DNA from: Pelomyxa schiedti
Taxonomy: Eukaryota > Evosea > Pelobiontida > Pelomyxidae
DNA length: 64,000 bases
Assembly (NCBI GenBank): GCA_020536535.1
Contig: JAHLWZ010000793.1
Span: forward strand, 117,239-181,238
Direction of reading: 5' to 3'
Shown: positions 46,244-60,442 of the stretch, one piece after another
Position numbering within the stretch: position 1 is the stretch's first letter
Layout of the letters: every line of letters begins with the position of its first letter
Made by a program: the position numbers and the translations under genes
Notes under the pieces: model-generated
Databases searched by the model: none
Seen by the model: only the letters and a program-made list of their open reading frames with translations
What the model was told of the DNA's origin: nothing

Positions 46244-48962
46244 TCAGGATTGTCTTGGTTTGGTAACGTGGTGTGGTGATGCTGGTTGTTTCTGAGAATG
46301 CCTGTGTGGTGGCATTACTAGGCTTGGTTGTGGTTGTGGGGGTGTGGGTTGGTGAACACTAATGGACATATCTGCATGAGCACATAGTACAACACTTCCT
46401 TCACTTGTGCTGTTGAAAGCGAGTGCTGTGACTCCAGAACCCATTCGGGACCAGCTTTTCTGTGTTTACGTGAGGATTTTCATAGGTTGACAACCAAGAA
46501 AAGAAAAAAAAGTGGGGAATGAAACTAACCTCAGGGGGGAAAATGGAAGATAAAGGTGAGACCATATTCCGCAAGTCCCATATTCTGGCACAGCCATCAT
46601 CGTAGCCACAACACAACAGGGTACTTGTTTCAGATGAATCGAGTGACACTGTTGTGGCTGTGCCAATGTTCCACTGTGATTGTTTCTTTCCTAAACGGAA
46701 TGTAGTGAGTCGCGAATTGACAGTTGTGTTACGACTATGATTAGAATTTTGGTGTAGATAGAAAAGGAAGAACCTGATGAGATATCATACAATCTCAGAT
46801 TTGAATCAGTGGATGAAACGAGAAACGCCTCAGAACCTAAAGCTGGTACAGGGGATACCTAAACAATTTATTTTTAAGGGAAATTTAGGGGATTGATACC
46901 TTATTGAAGCTGATGTTTGAATATTCTTCTCCGCTTTTCATGGCTAACACACATTTTGCACTCTCGATATCAAAGGTGCCAAGTAACCCTTCGCTGTAGC
47001 ATACAATAACACTGTTGGGAGAATCTGAACCGGCTCTTATTGTAACGCAAGTAGGAGTGCAGAATTCTTGACTTTCTGAAGGAAAGGGTTTAGAATAACA
47101 TTTACCACTTTTTGGATGTACCCTCTGGTCGATATTGATAGGTTTGTAACTGAGATACTGCAAAACTTCAGTAAAAACAGGACTGTTAGAGGATGTACAT
47201 TTGTTCAAATCCCAGTGGCGAACAGTTTTATCAGCACTTGCAGAAAAAAATGAACTAGGTAGCGCACACAACGACCACACAATATCTGTATGGCAAGTGA
47301 CACTAGAGATTCTGTATTTATGTACATTTCCTGCAATTCGATCAGTCAGGGTGAGGTGAACAGCGAGGCGTACCAGTGGATGAGTACGCTCGAATTGTGG
47401 GTGGGGGTATTGTGTTCAAAACTATTGTAGTATCTGCACTGCCACTCAAAAGGATATTATTTTTGACTGACAAGGCAAGGTTCACGACTATGTAGGTTAG
47501 GTTAGACTCAGGAAAAGAGAGGTCGGCTCACCTGGGCCTCTGTGGCCTCGGAAAACGTAACAGGGCTCTGCAAAGTTACTCCTGGGGGTGTGAGGTGCTA
47601 TTTTGTGAGAGCAGGGACATACAATGACCACATTTGGAGTGTTCCATCATCTCTTGCAGCATAAAAAAGTTGTGAATTAGGGTGCAACAAGAGGCAACGG
47701 CATGTCCCAAGTCCATGAGTTAGAGTGCTTGAATGAAACCACTTGACATGTGATGAGGGTGAGGGTGTGGGTGCAATGGAATTGTCTTCAACCTTGAGCA
47801 GCGAATTAGTGAAAGTCTCAGAAGTATAAAACTAAGTACCATAAGATGTGTGATTACGGGAGATCTTGGTGGTGAATCTCTTGGAAGAGATGGAGCAAGG
47901 GCTCTAGGATCGGGTTGTGTGTTGCTTCGTTTAAGTTGGTGCATAGCTTTGTGGTCGTCTAGTTGGTGAGCGACTAGACTGATTGAAGTTCCTTCTCTGA
48001 TAATAGAAGGCATCACAGGTTGTTTTTTAGGAGAGGATTGGAGAGGGAGAGTAGATGTAACCTCCGTGGGTTGTGCTTGTAGTTGTGGTTGTGGTTGTGC
48101 TTGTGCTTGCTGTTGTTGTTGTTGCACGGGTGAAGGTGGGCGTTGTGGATTCTGTGATGGCACAGAGCCAATCCAAGTGATGGAACCATAGCCAACTTCT
48201 CGTAGATATCTGGAAAATATGTGTAAATGCACAAAGCAACAAGTCGTTTAGGAGGGCAACTGAACAAGAACATCAGGTGAATGTATATGCAGTGTATTTG
48301 TACTGGGAGTAGGATAGGTGTCTGCCAATAGGCCCTGTGGAATAGGCCTTGTAAATGTCAGTATAATTTAGGGTGCGTAATAGGGGCAACTGATTGAGAG
48401 CTTGCAGTCTTAGTGCCAGGTGTTTGGATACCTCGCATTGTGTTTCATAACGAGATTCCAATGTTTTAATTTGTTGCTATACACGTCCAAACACCGACGA
48501 TGATTTTTAGTGAAAAGGAAGCTTTTTTAAATTTTTTTTGTAGCTAATAAATGAACACAAAAATTTACATGAATTTTGTTTTTTCCCCGTAAAGTTATAA
48601 AGAAGATATCAAAACAGTACCACCAAGTGAGCTCTTTCATCAGACCAAGCAGCCTTTTCTAGTGCAAAAGTCTCAAATTGGGCCTGCAACCATTGACTCA
48701 CTCCCTTGACATCAAATGGAGGAGGCACTCCCCGGTTGATGGTGTTGATGTTTACGTTGCTGTTGGTGGTGGTTGTGATTATGGGATTGGGTGGGGTGCA
48801 TATGATGGTGGCGGGATCTGCCGACACCATCGTCATGGTCTGGGTCTGGGGTTGAGACTGAGCATCTGAGGCCTCCTGGGAGGACGACGATGATCCAGAG
48901 GAGGCAACTAGACGAGGTCGGGGGGAGGTTCTCTGAGGCTCTATAATTGTCTGGGACGCCAT
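46244..48962 (-). CDS. striatin-like WD40 scaffold, right-arm copy
   Basis: Mirror image of 33825-36543. It shows the same coiled-coil, YLREVGY and WD40 blades. Confidence 0.8.
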
Positions 48963-49233
48963 TGATCTTTGTGGTGTTCTAAAGGTGCACTCCCCTGTGT
49001 CCGTGTGGAGAGGCCTTTTTTTTTTCCTTTTTTCTAGGGGAGGTTTCGTGATAATTGAGATTTGATCGAACGAAGAGATGAGGCACAGTACCTGATCAAA
49101 CACTGCACTTTCCCGTTTCATCGCATAACCCACCGGTGTGCAATGCCGAGCTTTCTGAGGCTTTTTTTGGAGCGACTGCGAGGAACCATCTTTTGAGATT
49201 CCAACCTTTTTTTTTTCCAAAAGGAAAAAAAAG

Positions 49234-50081
49234 ATGGCTGACGAAGCGACTGCGGCAACCCCCAGCACCGGAACTACGACAACGACAGCCGAGCCTACCA
49301 CAACAACGACAGAGGCGGTTACAACAACTACTACCGCATCTTCTGCTGTTTCTCCGCCCCCGACCGCACCGGCCGTGAGCGGGCCACCAAAGACGCTCCC
49401 AGTCAACGGAGGCGGCAAGACCGAAAAGTACACTTGGACCCAGCGCCTAGCTGAGGTCACTGTTCATTTCCCTGTTACTCCTGGTAAATTTTCTTTTTAC
49501 AAGATTTTAGTACCTTTTTTTTTTCCCCCCTTTGGTGTCAAATAATAGTAGAAGAAAGGGAGTGGTTGTGAGATACATAGCGAGATATATTGACGTTATT
49601 CTGAACGAAATACACAGGTACACGAGGAAGAGATGTTCTCATTAAGATGACCGACAAGCATTTGTTGTTCAAGCATAGGGGCACTCTCATTATTGACGCC
49701 GATTTCGATAAGCCAATTCGCAGTGGTGATAGCTTTTGGAGCTTGGATGAACAGCGCGACGTTGTGTTCGAAATCACAAAGCTCAACCAAATGGAATGGT
49801 GGAAGTGCGTATTTAAGGGTGACCCCGAGATTGACACGACCAAGGTTAAAAAAACCATTCATGCGACCCTTCTTACTCATGGTTGCTAGGTGGAGCCGGA
49901 AAATAGCAAGCTGAGTGACCTTGATGGAGAGACCCGCCAGATGGTGGAGAAGATGATGTTCGACCAAAGGCAGAAGGCTCTTGGTTTGCCCACCTCGGAA
50001 GAAATGGACAAGCAGAAGATGCTGGAGAAATTTATGAAACAACACCCCGAAATGGACTTTAGCCGCGCCAAGATGTCCTAG
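49234..50081 (+). CDS. NUDC: NUDC, right-arm copy
   Basis: Mirror image of 32706-33553, with an intact CS domain and C-terminal helix. Confidence 0.95.
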
Positions 50082-50168
50082 GCAAATCCACCCTTCAACA
50101 AATGACACTGCTTACAACAGGAATTGATTTGAACAAACTAATTTTTGAATTTCACTTCTTTCATACGT

Positions 50169-51141
50169 CTACTTTTCTCCTTCATTTGGTAGTGTATATG
50201 TTCCCAAATCGGTTCCTCTTAAAACAGTGCCGTGTATTCCAACCAGTCCAATCCCAACAACACTGATTTCAAATTCAACGGGGGGGTAGTCCAAATCAAG
50301 CAGCGGGGTCATATCATCGACACTGTCCCAAGCCAAAGTGACACTGGGAATGGTTAGGATTGTAAAAGCTGGACTGAAGTGAGAGAAGGACTTACTGAGG
50401 CGAAAACTGGTCAAAAACTCCAGGGGAGCCGTACTGTAAAAAAATGGTGACAAACGGAAAATAAGCAGGAAAAAATAAACCTTCAAGCAGTACAGTATCA
50501 TCTCATTGCGAGGGGGATTTGGTTCATCGAAAACCCACTCAGGGATTGCTTGTGTTTTGTTGCGGTACTGGTAGGTGGCATTGACAACGCTGTCACTAAG
50601 CCACTGAAGGCAGTCATTTGGCACAGATACTTCCCACATGAAATACTGACCCGAAAGCAGCGGGGCTCCCATAGTAGCTTTGCATGTGTGGAGTGTTGGA
50701 GCAAGTTGATCCATCCTGAGCGTCAAATCAGCCCCTTATGTATGCAATTATATCTCAAAAGAGGAGTGTAGTTTTGAGAATATTCACTATTTGATGTTTG
50801 ACATATTTCTATTACGCAACTGTCATTACAATGTAAACGAGAACAAAATGCATACGCAGCGACTACATCGTCTAAGGTATCATTTACAAAGTCAGTCTGG
50901 TACAGGGTGATGTGAGGCAGAGCCCAATCGAAGGAGATTTCGTCGTTAGGGCACAATTGTTGAATCTGGAGACTGAGGTCCACTATCTCTTGACTCAGCT
51001 CGGGGGGCAACTTGGCGTGTATGTCGTACACAGTCTGGTGTGGCTTTGTGAGATCGAAGTTGTGGGAGGGATTGGAGACTGTACTTGGTGTGAGAAGGAA
51101 ACGAAGAAAGCCAAGGCAGAGAGAAGACTCAATGAACGCAT
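50169..51141 (-). CDS. secreted 2H phosphoesterase, right-arm copy
   Basis: Mirror image of 31646-32618, with signal peptide and HITL/HVTL pair. Confidence 0.75.
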
Positions 51142-51234
51142 TCTTTTGTTTTTTTTATTATTAACAGAGTTGTGATGTTCACGGAAGAAAATTTTCAGAT
51201 TCTGTTGGCAGCCAATTTCCGTAGCCACTGAACG

Positions 51235-53223
51235 ATGAACACGCAAGCAGGCACACTTACTCCGACGCGACGAATCAATAACAGTGCCGTGGCGACTCCC
51301 ACTCCCATAAGTACGTATCCTTTCGAGGGGTTATTGTTTTGGGTTGTCCTAAGAGGTTGTTTGCAGGGCCACGGCAACCTCAACTTGTGGGAAGCGGCGC
51401 ACGGAGTGGGCGTGCATCGTGGAGCGCAGGGAATTTTTCTGACGCTAGGAAATTGTTTTTGTACGCAGCAGCTACGGCAGCTTTTTTCAGATTCCCAATG
51501 TTTAGGTTTGTGTGATTGCATGCGTCATATCATCGTTGTTGAAGGAAGTGTTAATCCTGGAATCTCAGGGGATTACGGTCGACGTTGATTGTTTTGGACT
51601 GGACATTTGTACATTATTTAGGTTGGCTGCAGTTTTCTATTTCCTGCCTTGTTTTCTGAGACTTTGCATTTAGCCTATACTATTTCCGTGGCACTCCTGG
51701 CCAGGTCCGCCTATATTTGTGCATATCAAATGTATTCTCGGCTATCCTCCGAATCCCCTACTACAACAACAACAACACCACCAACACCCCAGCAAAATTT
51801 ACCTGTCACACCTGCCTTGACCCCAGCCCCTTCTGATCCAAGATTGAGACTTCAGCAAACTGCTCGCACACTTTCAGTCACACCTATTCGTTTGGAGCAG
51901 ACGGCACCTAGTTTACTCTCCGGACAAATCCAGTTTGGTCAACAACGACTGGATTTCTCTCAGACTCCTCTCCGGTAACAATACTCTTTTCTCACAATGT
52001 TTTTTTTTTTGTGTTGCTAACTTTTTTCTTTAGGACAACAAGTTTGTATCTTCTGGGAAACGGCATGTTTATTTTTCACCTTGTTACGTAAATAGATACT
52101 CTGTTCCCGGATGAGAGAATGAGTCGCTCGTATAATCAAATGGCCTATACATTGAACAGTCAATCACAGAGATTTAGTGAATTTGCACCTGCAGACTTTA
52201 ATGAAGGCACTTCACCAGGCTTTGAATGTGAATTCACTGAGATATTTCAACCAAAGGAATACCAACCCGCCCCACCTTGGTACATGTATTGGTCCAATGC
52301 CTCCCGCTTATAACTTGTTCAGCCCAGCCGCTTCTTCCGCAGGTGCAGCGGTGATACTGTCCTGCAACTCTCCAGATTATAAAGCGGAATCTTTACGGGT
52401 AAAGAGCTTCCTCATCTTCATCAACTATTGCTTATCTTTCACATCTGTAGAGATTGAGTGAGCTTGTGGCAGGTCGAATCCCCGATTGCACAGATAAGAT
52501 GAAGCAGTGGTTGATGGCATATGTCTTCATTCCCCTTGTTTCTCAAACCGATGCAAATGCATGTGTGACTGTAGTGGCAATTTCCCACTGATAGATGGTT
52601 AGGTGGTAGCCCGTTTTACAAATATTACACGGTACCCCTTCTCAGAGACTTACATCAAACATAGAGTTGCAGGTTGAATTCATACCCTTTTCTACAGTTC
52701 TTTAATTTAGAAAATTCTCTCTTGATACTCAGAACTTTCTCGAGGAGGAAATCTTATGCCTGACTACACATGGAATGGTGGTAGCTCTGGAGGTGTCAAG
52801 TGGACAAATCAGCACCCCACTGATGCTATTCTTGTATTCCATTTGTTCTACACGTATCTGGACTTGTTTTTCCCGTTTTCCCAGAACCATGTTGTACTTT
52901 TTGAGCAACCCAAAGGTTGGTATGTTCCTTGTAACTGTGCGGAGCCTGATACTTTGTTAGATGCTCTCACAAAGGGGATTGCTATTCTCCAGAAGGATTT
53001 GAGCCCACCCCACTATGAAGTCGTGTATGATGGAAACAAAATACCAGTGTACCCAGTAAGAGGCTTTTTTATTCCCTCTAACCAAAAAAGTAACAACATC
53101 AAGGGACCAAACAACTTGTTTTACAGCATTATTACAATGCTGGCACTGGCGAAAAACGAGCTGCATGGGGTCATCGGTTCATGCTCACTTAGGCAACTGA
53201 AACTAATGGCAATCCTCGAGTGA
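51235..53223 (+). CDS. TMEM209: TMEM209-like nuclear envelope protein, right-arm copy
   Basis: Mirror image of 29564-31552, with the same membrane segments and C-terminal domain. Confidence 0.8.
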
Positions 53224-53258
53224 ATCGAGCCTTGCTCAAAGCCAAGGGAATAAACATA

Positions 53259-53912
53259 TCAAAGAATACATTTTCCAGTTGCACTACGTATACGAACAAC
53301 CTGCAGCATGACATTTACAAAGCCCGCAAACTCCTTATCTTCTTCCAGTGCTTTATTAAGTAGTGCTTCCCTACTAACAGGGAGTAAGTTTTATTTTTGA
53401 AGCAATATCTTTCGAAAGATGAGAAAACCTCGCTTTTGGTGCACTGTCGATGCTTCTAATTTTTTCCTGCAAAGCGGGATTTTGCAAAAGTTTCCTCACT
53501 GTAACCGATGAAGCTAAAGGGAACATCAGAAGTCTCCAACAAAAAAAAAGGTAATAAGAAAGCACGACACACCAAGTTCAGAAAATTGTCTTGGCGTAAC
53601 GACATACACTTGATCGTCAATCACACGTGGGTGTAAACTGGGCTTGCACGGAGATTCTACTCATTGTCAAGTCGAAATTGTCTTTTTGGGGGACGATAAG
53701 AACCTTTATGCCTCTTCCAACAAGGCACAGAACAGCTTGTGGGAGCAAAAAAAAAAAAAAACCAACATTAGCTTAGGAAAGGAGAGTGGTGCCTCGAAAG
53801 GAAAGCACAACGAGGCGGTGAGACTTACACACAATTTGAGATCGCAAACAGGACACGTGTACTTGTGTGGCTGCGACGTGCATATTTCACACACCACCGG
53901 CTCGCCCGACAT
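53259..53912 (-). CDS. ZNHIT3: ZNHIT3/HIT1-like zf-HIT protein, right-arm copy
   Basis: Mirror image of 28875-29528; it shares the 96-bp divergent promoter (53913-54008) with DDB1. Confidence 0.8.
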
Positions 53913-54008
53913 CGCAATTTGTCTTTATTAACTGGCAACTGCCCACCAGATCTCGCCGAGGTTTTTTCTAATCGCCCACTTTTCCATTCTATCTGTGGCG
54001 ACGAGGTG
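53913..54008. promoter_or_regulatory. bidirectional promoter ZNHIT3/DDB1, right arm
   Basis: Mirror of 28779-28874. Confidence 0.55.
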
Positions 54009-54271
54009 ATGGCGAGTTCTACGGCGACATCGACGGCGACTACATCCACGAGCACGAGCACGAGCGCAGCGAGCACGTCTACGACGACGTCAGCTAGGGG
54101 CGGAGGAGGGGGCGTGGGGAGATGCTGGAACTACGTGGTCACTGCTCACAAGCCAACTGCTGTTCACTTCTCGTCCATGGCCAATTTCACATCTCCTACT
54201 GATGTCAATTTGATTATCGTGTACGCCGGGGGTGGTTGTTTTGGGGGTTTTTTTTTGTCTCCCTGCTCTCG

Positions 54272-54339
<68 letters not shown>

Positions 54340-57300
54340 TTTGTTGCTGGCTCTGGTTATTTCTTGGTATTAAGTTTTATCAAAATGGCAGGCGAAGTAC
54401 GAGAATGGAGATTTTCAAAGTTGTGGAAGATGGACTTGCACCACTTGCTGATGTCACACTGTATGGCAGGGTTGGATTGTTTAAAGTGTTCAGACCCACT
54501 GTGTGTTGCAATACAAACAGACTGCGTGGTGACATTAGTAACATGTGCAGGGAAGCAAACAAGACCATTTGATGATTTGCACGGAACAATACCATTTATG
54601 CGTTCTCTCTTATAATTCTATAAAACGGGAAATCCAAACTGAATGGACATGCAATGTCCGAGATAGAGTGGGGATCCCTTGTCAGGTTTTTCTGCCACTT
54701 TTCACACTTATATTCATTGGTGTAATAAGGGTGGAATGCTTGGGGCCATTGACCCAAACCTCCGAGTAGCCGCCCTTCTATTGTACAATGGGATACTTAA
54801 AGTTATACCAATGACTCGTAATATGTCGTCTAGCATTTCTGCTTATAATTTGAGGTTTGGAGTTTGCTCAAGTCATTTGGGACTTAATTCTTGTTTTCAA
54901 ATTAGACTGGAGGAAGTCAACATCATTGACATTCAATTTCAATACAACACACGTGTACCTACACTTGTAGTACTTTACCAAGTTCCAGGAGATGTAAGAC
55001 ATGTTAAGACATATGAGTTGACAGCACATGATCAGAATGTAAAAGAAATCGTTATTTTGATTTTTGACATGACTAGAAACATTAACCATTTTAGTCTGAT
55101 TTAGAGATTGTACCTGGCCCATGGGATCTACGTAATGTCGAAAGTGGGACAACAATGCTTATTCCCGTTCCATCTCCATTAGGTATCAATACCTTTTTTT
55201 TTTCCTTTTTTTTTTTTACTCCCCAAGGTGGCATTATCATCGTAAGTGAGCAGACTATCACATACCACAATGGTCAAAAACCAACCAGTACACCCGCCAC
55301 CGGGGCATCGTCAGCAGCATCAGCTGCAGCTGACCATGCAAGCTACAAAGCTCTCTCCATGAAGCCCACAACTATGGTGGTGTATGTTACACATTCCCAT
55401 TGGACTTGACTAAATATTCAATGTATGTTGTTGTGTAGGTATGGTAAGATTGATGAAGATGGAAAACGCATTCTGCTTGGTGATGAACAAGGCCTATTGT
55501 ATGTTCTCACTTTGGAGAGAGCCCGTTCAAAGTTGGCCGACATACGACTAGACACAATTGGAATGGTTGATTTATTTCAGAAACCAAATAATGGTAACAG
55601 TTTATCTAGGTTTGTGCAGCGTCTACTATTTCCTATGTAGACAATGGAGTTGTATTTGTAGGTTGATGGTAAAACTTCTAAGTCAAGGTTTACTAATTGG
55701 TATCTAGGATCTCGGTTCAGTGACTCTAAGTTAATTAGACTACTGAGTGAGAAGAATGCCAGTGGTATGGAAAGCCTCTTAAGTTATTGTAGGCTTTACA
55801 CCAGTTCAGGTGATAATTTTGAGGTACTTGACAGGTTTGTCAATATTGGCCCTACTCCTGATTTTGTTGTAGTGGATCTAGCTAAGCAAGGAGAGGTAGA
55901 GGGTCTCTCCAGCTAAACTTTTTAACTTTCTGATTGAAAAGGGTCAACTTGTTACCTGCTCGGGTGCCTACCGAGATTGTTCCCTTAGAGTGATAAGTAA
56001 TGGTGTAGGAGTGTCTGAGAGAGCTTCTTTTGAAAATTTGACTGGTTTCGAATAGTTCTACCAACTCCTACTCACAACAAATCAGGTTTAAGAGGGCTGT
56101 GGTCTTTACGGTCTTCTACCGAGCCACAATTCGATGAATTTGTAGTTGGTAGTACATTTCTGCTTGCACAGTAAATTAACGTGATTCAGTGTCTTTTGTT
56201 AGTGCGACCAGGATTTTATCTTTCAGAGAAGAAGAAATCTCTGAGTTTGAAATTCCAGGCTTCGATTGTTCTGTTCAGTCCATGTATTGTGGTAATGTTG
56301 TGCATGGCAATTTTATTCAGGTTCTGTAGACAATCTTTTTTATTATCCTTAAACTATGCATAGGTAACTTCAGGAGGCATTCGCCTCGTAAGTGGCACAA
56401 ATTATACCCTTCTGTCACAATGGGAACCTGGAAAGGGGACCCAAATAAAGGTAGTTTCGTGCAACAGTCAGCAGGTGCTACTATCAACTGGTGATGGCAA
56501 CTTATTTTACCTTGAAATTCAAGCCAATAAGATTGTGCAAGTCAGGTACTTCTATTGTCGTTTTTCTACACTCCCTGATTAAATGTAGTAAAACCAAGAT
56601 GGCCAATGAAGTATCTTGCGTAGATGTCGGCGTTTTCGGTGAAGCATTTTCAAGCATTGGTGTCGTTGGGCTCTGGGGTGATCTATCCGTTCACGTATTG
56701 AAGATCCCATCTCTGGACCTTGTGTGCATGGCAACCCTTGAAGGTTAATATTAAACGAAATCTTGAGTCTTACATACATGCAGAAACGATTGCTAGATCG
56801 GTCATGTATGCAAGTATGGAGGGAGTAAGCTATGTTTTATGTGGCATGGGAGATGGCACTCTTTGTTCCTTTGTTCTAGATGTATTTTTCTCTATCTCCA
56901 GCACTAGTGAATGACGTTGCCTCTATTATCTCAAAACGCAGACTGGCCAGTTGAAGGAGAAAAAAAAAGTTAGGCTGGCAAGCACACCCCTGTCACTCAA
57001 TGTCTATCAACATGGCACATCTGTGTTCGTGGCTGCAGATCGACCCACACTCGTATATACATCCAATGGCAAGTTGAGATTTTCAAATGTCAACATCAAG
57101 GTTTATTATCTCTTTGTATACACCTCTATTAATTTGTGATAGGAGGTGACCCACATGTGCACACTCAATACTCGCCTTCTACCGAACAGCATTGCCCTTG
57201 CTACCGAAGCTGGTCTTAAAGTTGGGAGTGTTGATGACATGCAGAAACTACACATAAGAACAATTCCTTTGGAAGAAATGCCAAGGAGGATAGCATATCA

Positions 57301-58816
57301 GGTACTTGTTCCAAATTACTGTGACGACTGACGTAAAATCAGGAAGAAACTAAGAATTTTTGTGTACTAACAATCACAAATGACGATGTCGATCCTGTCA
57401 GCTATGTACGTTTAATCAATTCTGAAACATTCGACAGTATGTCTCCCTCCCCCCATCCCTCTCCATATTCCCACGTATTCTTTAGCAATTCACAAGTTCG
57501 AGCTTGATGCCAAAGAAGCTGGCTGTTCTATCCTTTCAACAAAACTCCCTGATGAAAGTGGTTCTAAGCCCTATTTCGTCGTTGGCACTGCCTACGTTGA
57601 CCCAGATGAAGGTTGCATCTTGGTCTCTTTCTATTTTTACTTAAAAGCCCAGTGGAACCCACCAAAGGACGAGTGCTTGTTTTTGACTGTTCGCACCACA
57701 CACTGGAGCTTGTATGTGAGAGACAAGTCAAAGGGGCCGTTTACTCCCTAGATTCATTTGTAGGGGGCCGAATTATAGCTAGTGTCAATGACAAAGTAAA
57801 AGTTCTTGAATGGCAAACTCCCCAAGTGTCTTCTTCCACCTCAACATCTTCATCGTATCATCACAGCAAAGCCTTAGTGAATCATTGCAGTTGCCACACT
57901 AATGTTTTAGCTCTTTGGCTAGTTTCACGTGGTGATATTGCTATTGTTGGTGTGTTGCAACTTAACTTGTTTCCAATAACCACCCCACATCCATAAAGGT
58001 GACTTGATGAAATCCATGATGGTAATTGGTTATAAAGAAGTCGAGCAACAACTGGTTGAACTTGCAAGAGATTTCAATCCAAACTGGTTGACTGCCATCG
58101 AGTTTCTGGATGAAGACACCTACTTAGGTATCAAAGGAAATGTTTCCACAAATATCCTCCTCACATTCTGTACAGCCGCAGAGAATTCCTGTAATTTATT
58201 TACCCTGAAGACAAATAGTGATTCTACTTCGGATGATGAAAGGCAGAGGCTGGATGTGTGTGGACAGTTTTATTTGGGTGAATATGTTAACAAGTTCAGA
58301 CATGGTGTGCAAAAAAAGCACCTTATTTTATAGCTCACTCTTCCGAAGGGTCTCTTGTTATGAAACTGATGGACACAAATGAGTCCCCTGTACTTTCTAC
58401 TGTACTATTTTGCACAGTGGGGGGCATGGTCGGCGTTGTAGCTTCACTGTCAAAGGAGACGTTTGATTTCTTCCTGACTTTACAAAATAAGCTCACGTCA
58501 GTAATCTCCGGCGTCGGTGGAATCCTTCATTCACAGTAGGCTTCTTCCATTCAATCTACTACAATTTAACCTAAGTGCTAAAAACAGGTGGAGGTCTTTC
58601 TCCAACGAGAGAAGAACCGAGGAAGCATATGGATTTATTGATGGTGATTTGATAGAGTCATTCTTGGACCTCTCAAAAGAAAAGTGTGCAGGGCCGACAC
58701 GACAATAAACCATCTAACCTGGATACCACAGGATGGCTTTGGTTGTCCAAGGAATGGGAGTGTCTGTGGAAGAAGTGTGCAGGCGTGTTGAACAGATTCA
58801 GAGAGCAACCCACTGA
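54009..58816 (+). CDS. DDB1: DDB1, right-arm copy
   Basis: Mirror image of 23971-28778. It reads in the + direction from the ATG at 54009 to the stop at 58814-58816, with the 62-T run at 54273-54334 in intron 1. The final exon ([20 protein letters not shown]) follows the conserved [15 protein letters not shown] block. Confidence 0.97.
54273..54334. repeat. 62-nt homopolymer in DDB1 intron 1 (right arm)
   Basis: 62 consecutive T, exactly the same length as the mirror run in the left arm. Confidence 0.97.
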
Positions 58817-59456
58817 GTTTTGTTCACCAAACCACAGGAAAGACCTAAGATATTTTTTTGTAGTTGGCATAATAAACTCAATGACCTACATGCACAAATA
58901 ATCATTCACAACATTTCATGGTGGGGTTACTGGAAAATTATACATTCCATAAAATGACTGGCATAAATGCAAATCCAAGAATCGAATTAATGGTACTGGG
59001 TGGTCCCCTCATTCATTGCTGTGGGGATGTTTCGCAGGTACAGAGTTCTCACGTGACAACTTCTCCTCCAAGTCAAGTCAAGAAACGGTTCTCTTATGAA
59101 GTTGGATACAGACAGCTTCATTTGCAAATCGACCCGTCGCCACGTTGTGTCCAGAAGAGGCTGGGACTCCCAAAAGACTCCCACAGAATACCTAAGACAA
59201 CGAGAAAAAAAGAAAGGGTGATGATAAGACCGGAAAGAAAGAAAGAAATCTCTTTTTCCTTTCATCATGCTGTTGTGGCCAAGGGCACAGAAAGTTGCTC
59301 CTCCTGTCGTTTCTAAACAATTCCACATTCACAATTCCACAATTCCACAAATCATCATAATATCCACTTCTTCTTCTTCCATTCAGGCATTCTTCAATTT
59401 TCTTATGTCCCCAAAAAAAATCATCATCAGCCTGTTCCACAACAGAGGACACCACC
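58817..59456. other. intergenic region between DDB1 and RS-RRM-RS 3' ends (right arm)
   Basis: Mirror of 23331-23970; no gene seen. Confidence 0.5.
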
Positions 59457-60442
59457 TTATGGGTTATTGGCGGGTGCATCGTGTGTTGGTTGGGGGTCTG
59501 TCTTCACTGGAGTCGAGCCTGGAAGAATTAAAGTTAAAAATCCTGGCCAGCATTAAAAAAATGGAGCGATCACATACTGTGGTTTTTCTTGGGTGAGTGG
59601 GACCTGGAGTGTGACGACTTGTGGTGCCTCCCACGTGAATGGGACCGCGGCGAGCGCGACCTTGACTTTGAGGGGCTCCTCGATGATCTGGACCTTGACC
59701 TATAACGGTACCTGTCAGAAGTGTGAGGTGGTGGTGATGCGGGGGAATACGAATTGAAAACAAACCGTGGAGAACGGGACCTCGAGCGGGAATCCCCGGT
59801 CTGGCGTCGCTGCCTTGTGTAAACTTGCATCTTCTTTGGAAGACCGACATCCCAATCAAGACGCAAACGACGACCAGATATCTCGTACCCATTGTAACTG
59901 TTGGGAGGTTAGGTTTCGTACGCCATATAAAACTAAAAAGGCACCGTTCAAAGGCATCTTCAGCGTCACGCCTGTCCTCAAAGTCGACGAAGGCATATCC
60001 CCTGCTTTGTCCGGTGTTTCTGGCGAAAAAGTAAAACTTGTGAGCTCCCCTTTGTGTGCGTTAAAAACCTTGGGAAAATACCTGTTCATGCCAATGGTAA
60101 CCTTACGAATCGGGCCACAACGCTCGAAGTAGTCGTAAACATCGCGTTCACGGAAGTTGAAAGGTAAATTCCCAACAAACACACAAGTGCTGTGTGCTCG
60201 GTCGCGGCTGCTGCCGCGGTATGGCGAGCTCCTTAAAATGGAGTGTAAGTACGTATTTTATCCATGGTGGAGCAGAAACCTCCTGGGGCTCCTCTGTGGA
60301 GAACGTGACCGCGAACGCGAGCGGGCTGGAGATCGGCTTCGCGATCGAGATGACTAGAAGAAACAACAACAAGTCAAAAATGCATAGAAAAATCCTCCAC
60401 GAAGCGTGTCGTGTCGTGTCGCAAAAACCGGGTCCGCACCAT
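59457..60442 (-). CDS. RS-RRM-RS splicing factor, copy B, right arm
   Basis: Mirror image of 22345-23330. With copies A and B on the left this is the third visible copy. A fourth (mirror of copy A) should begin at 64127, outside the window. Confidence 0.85.
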
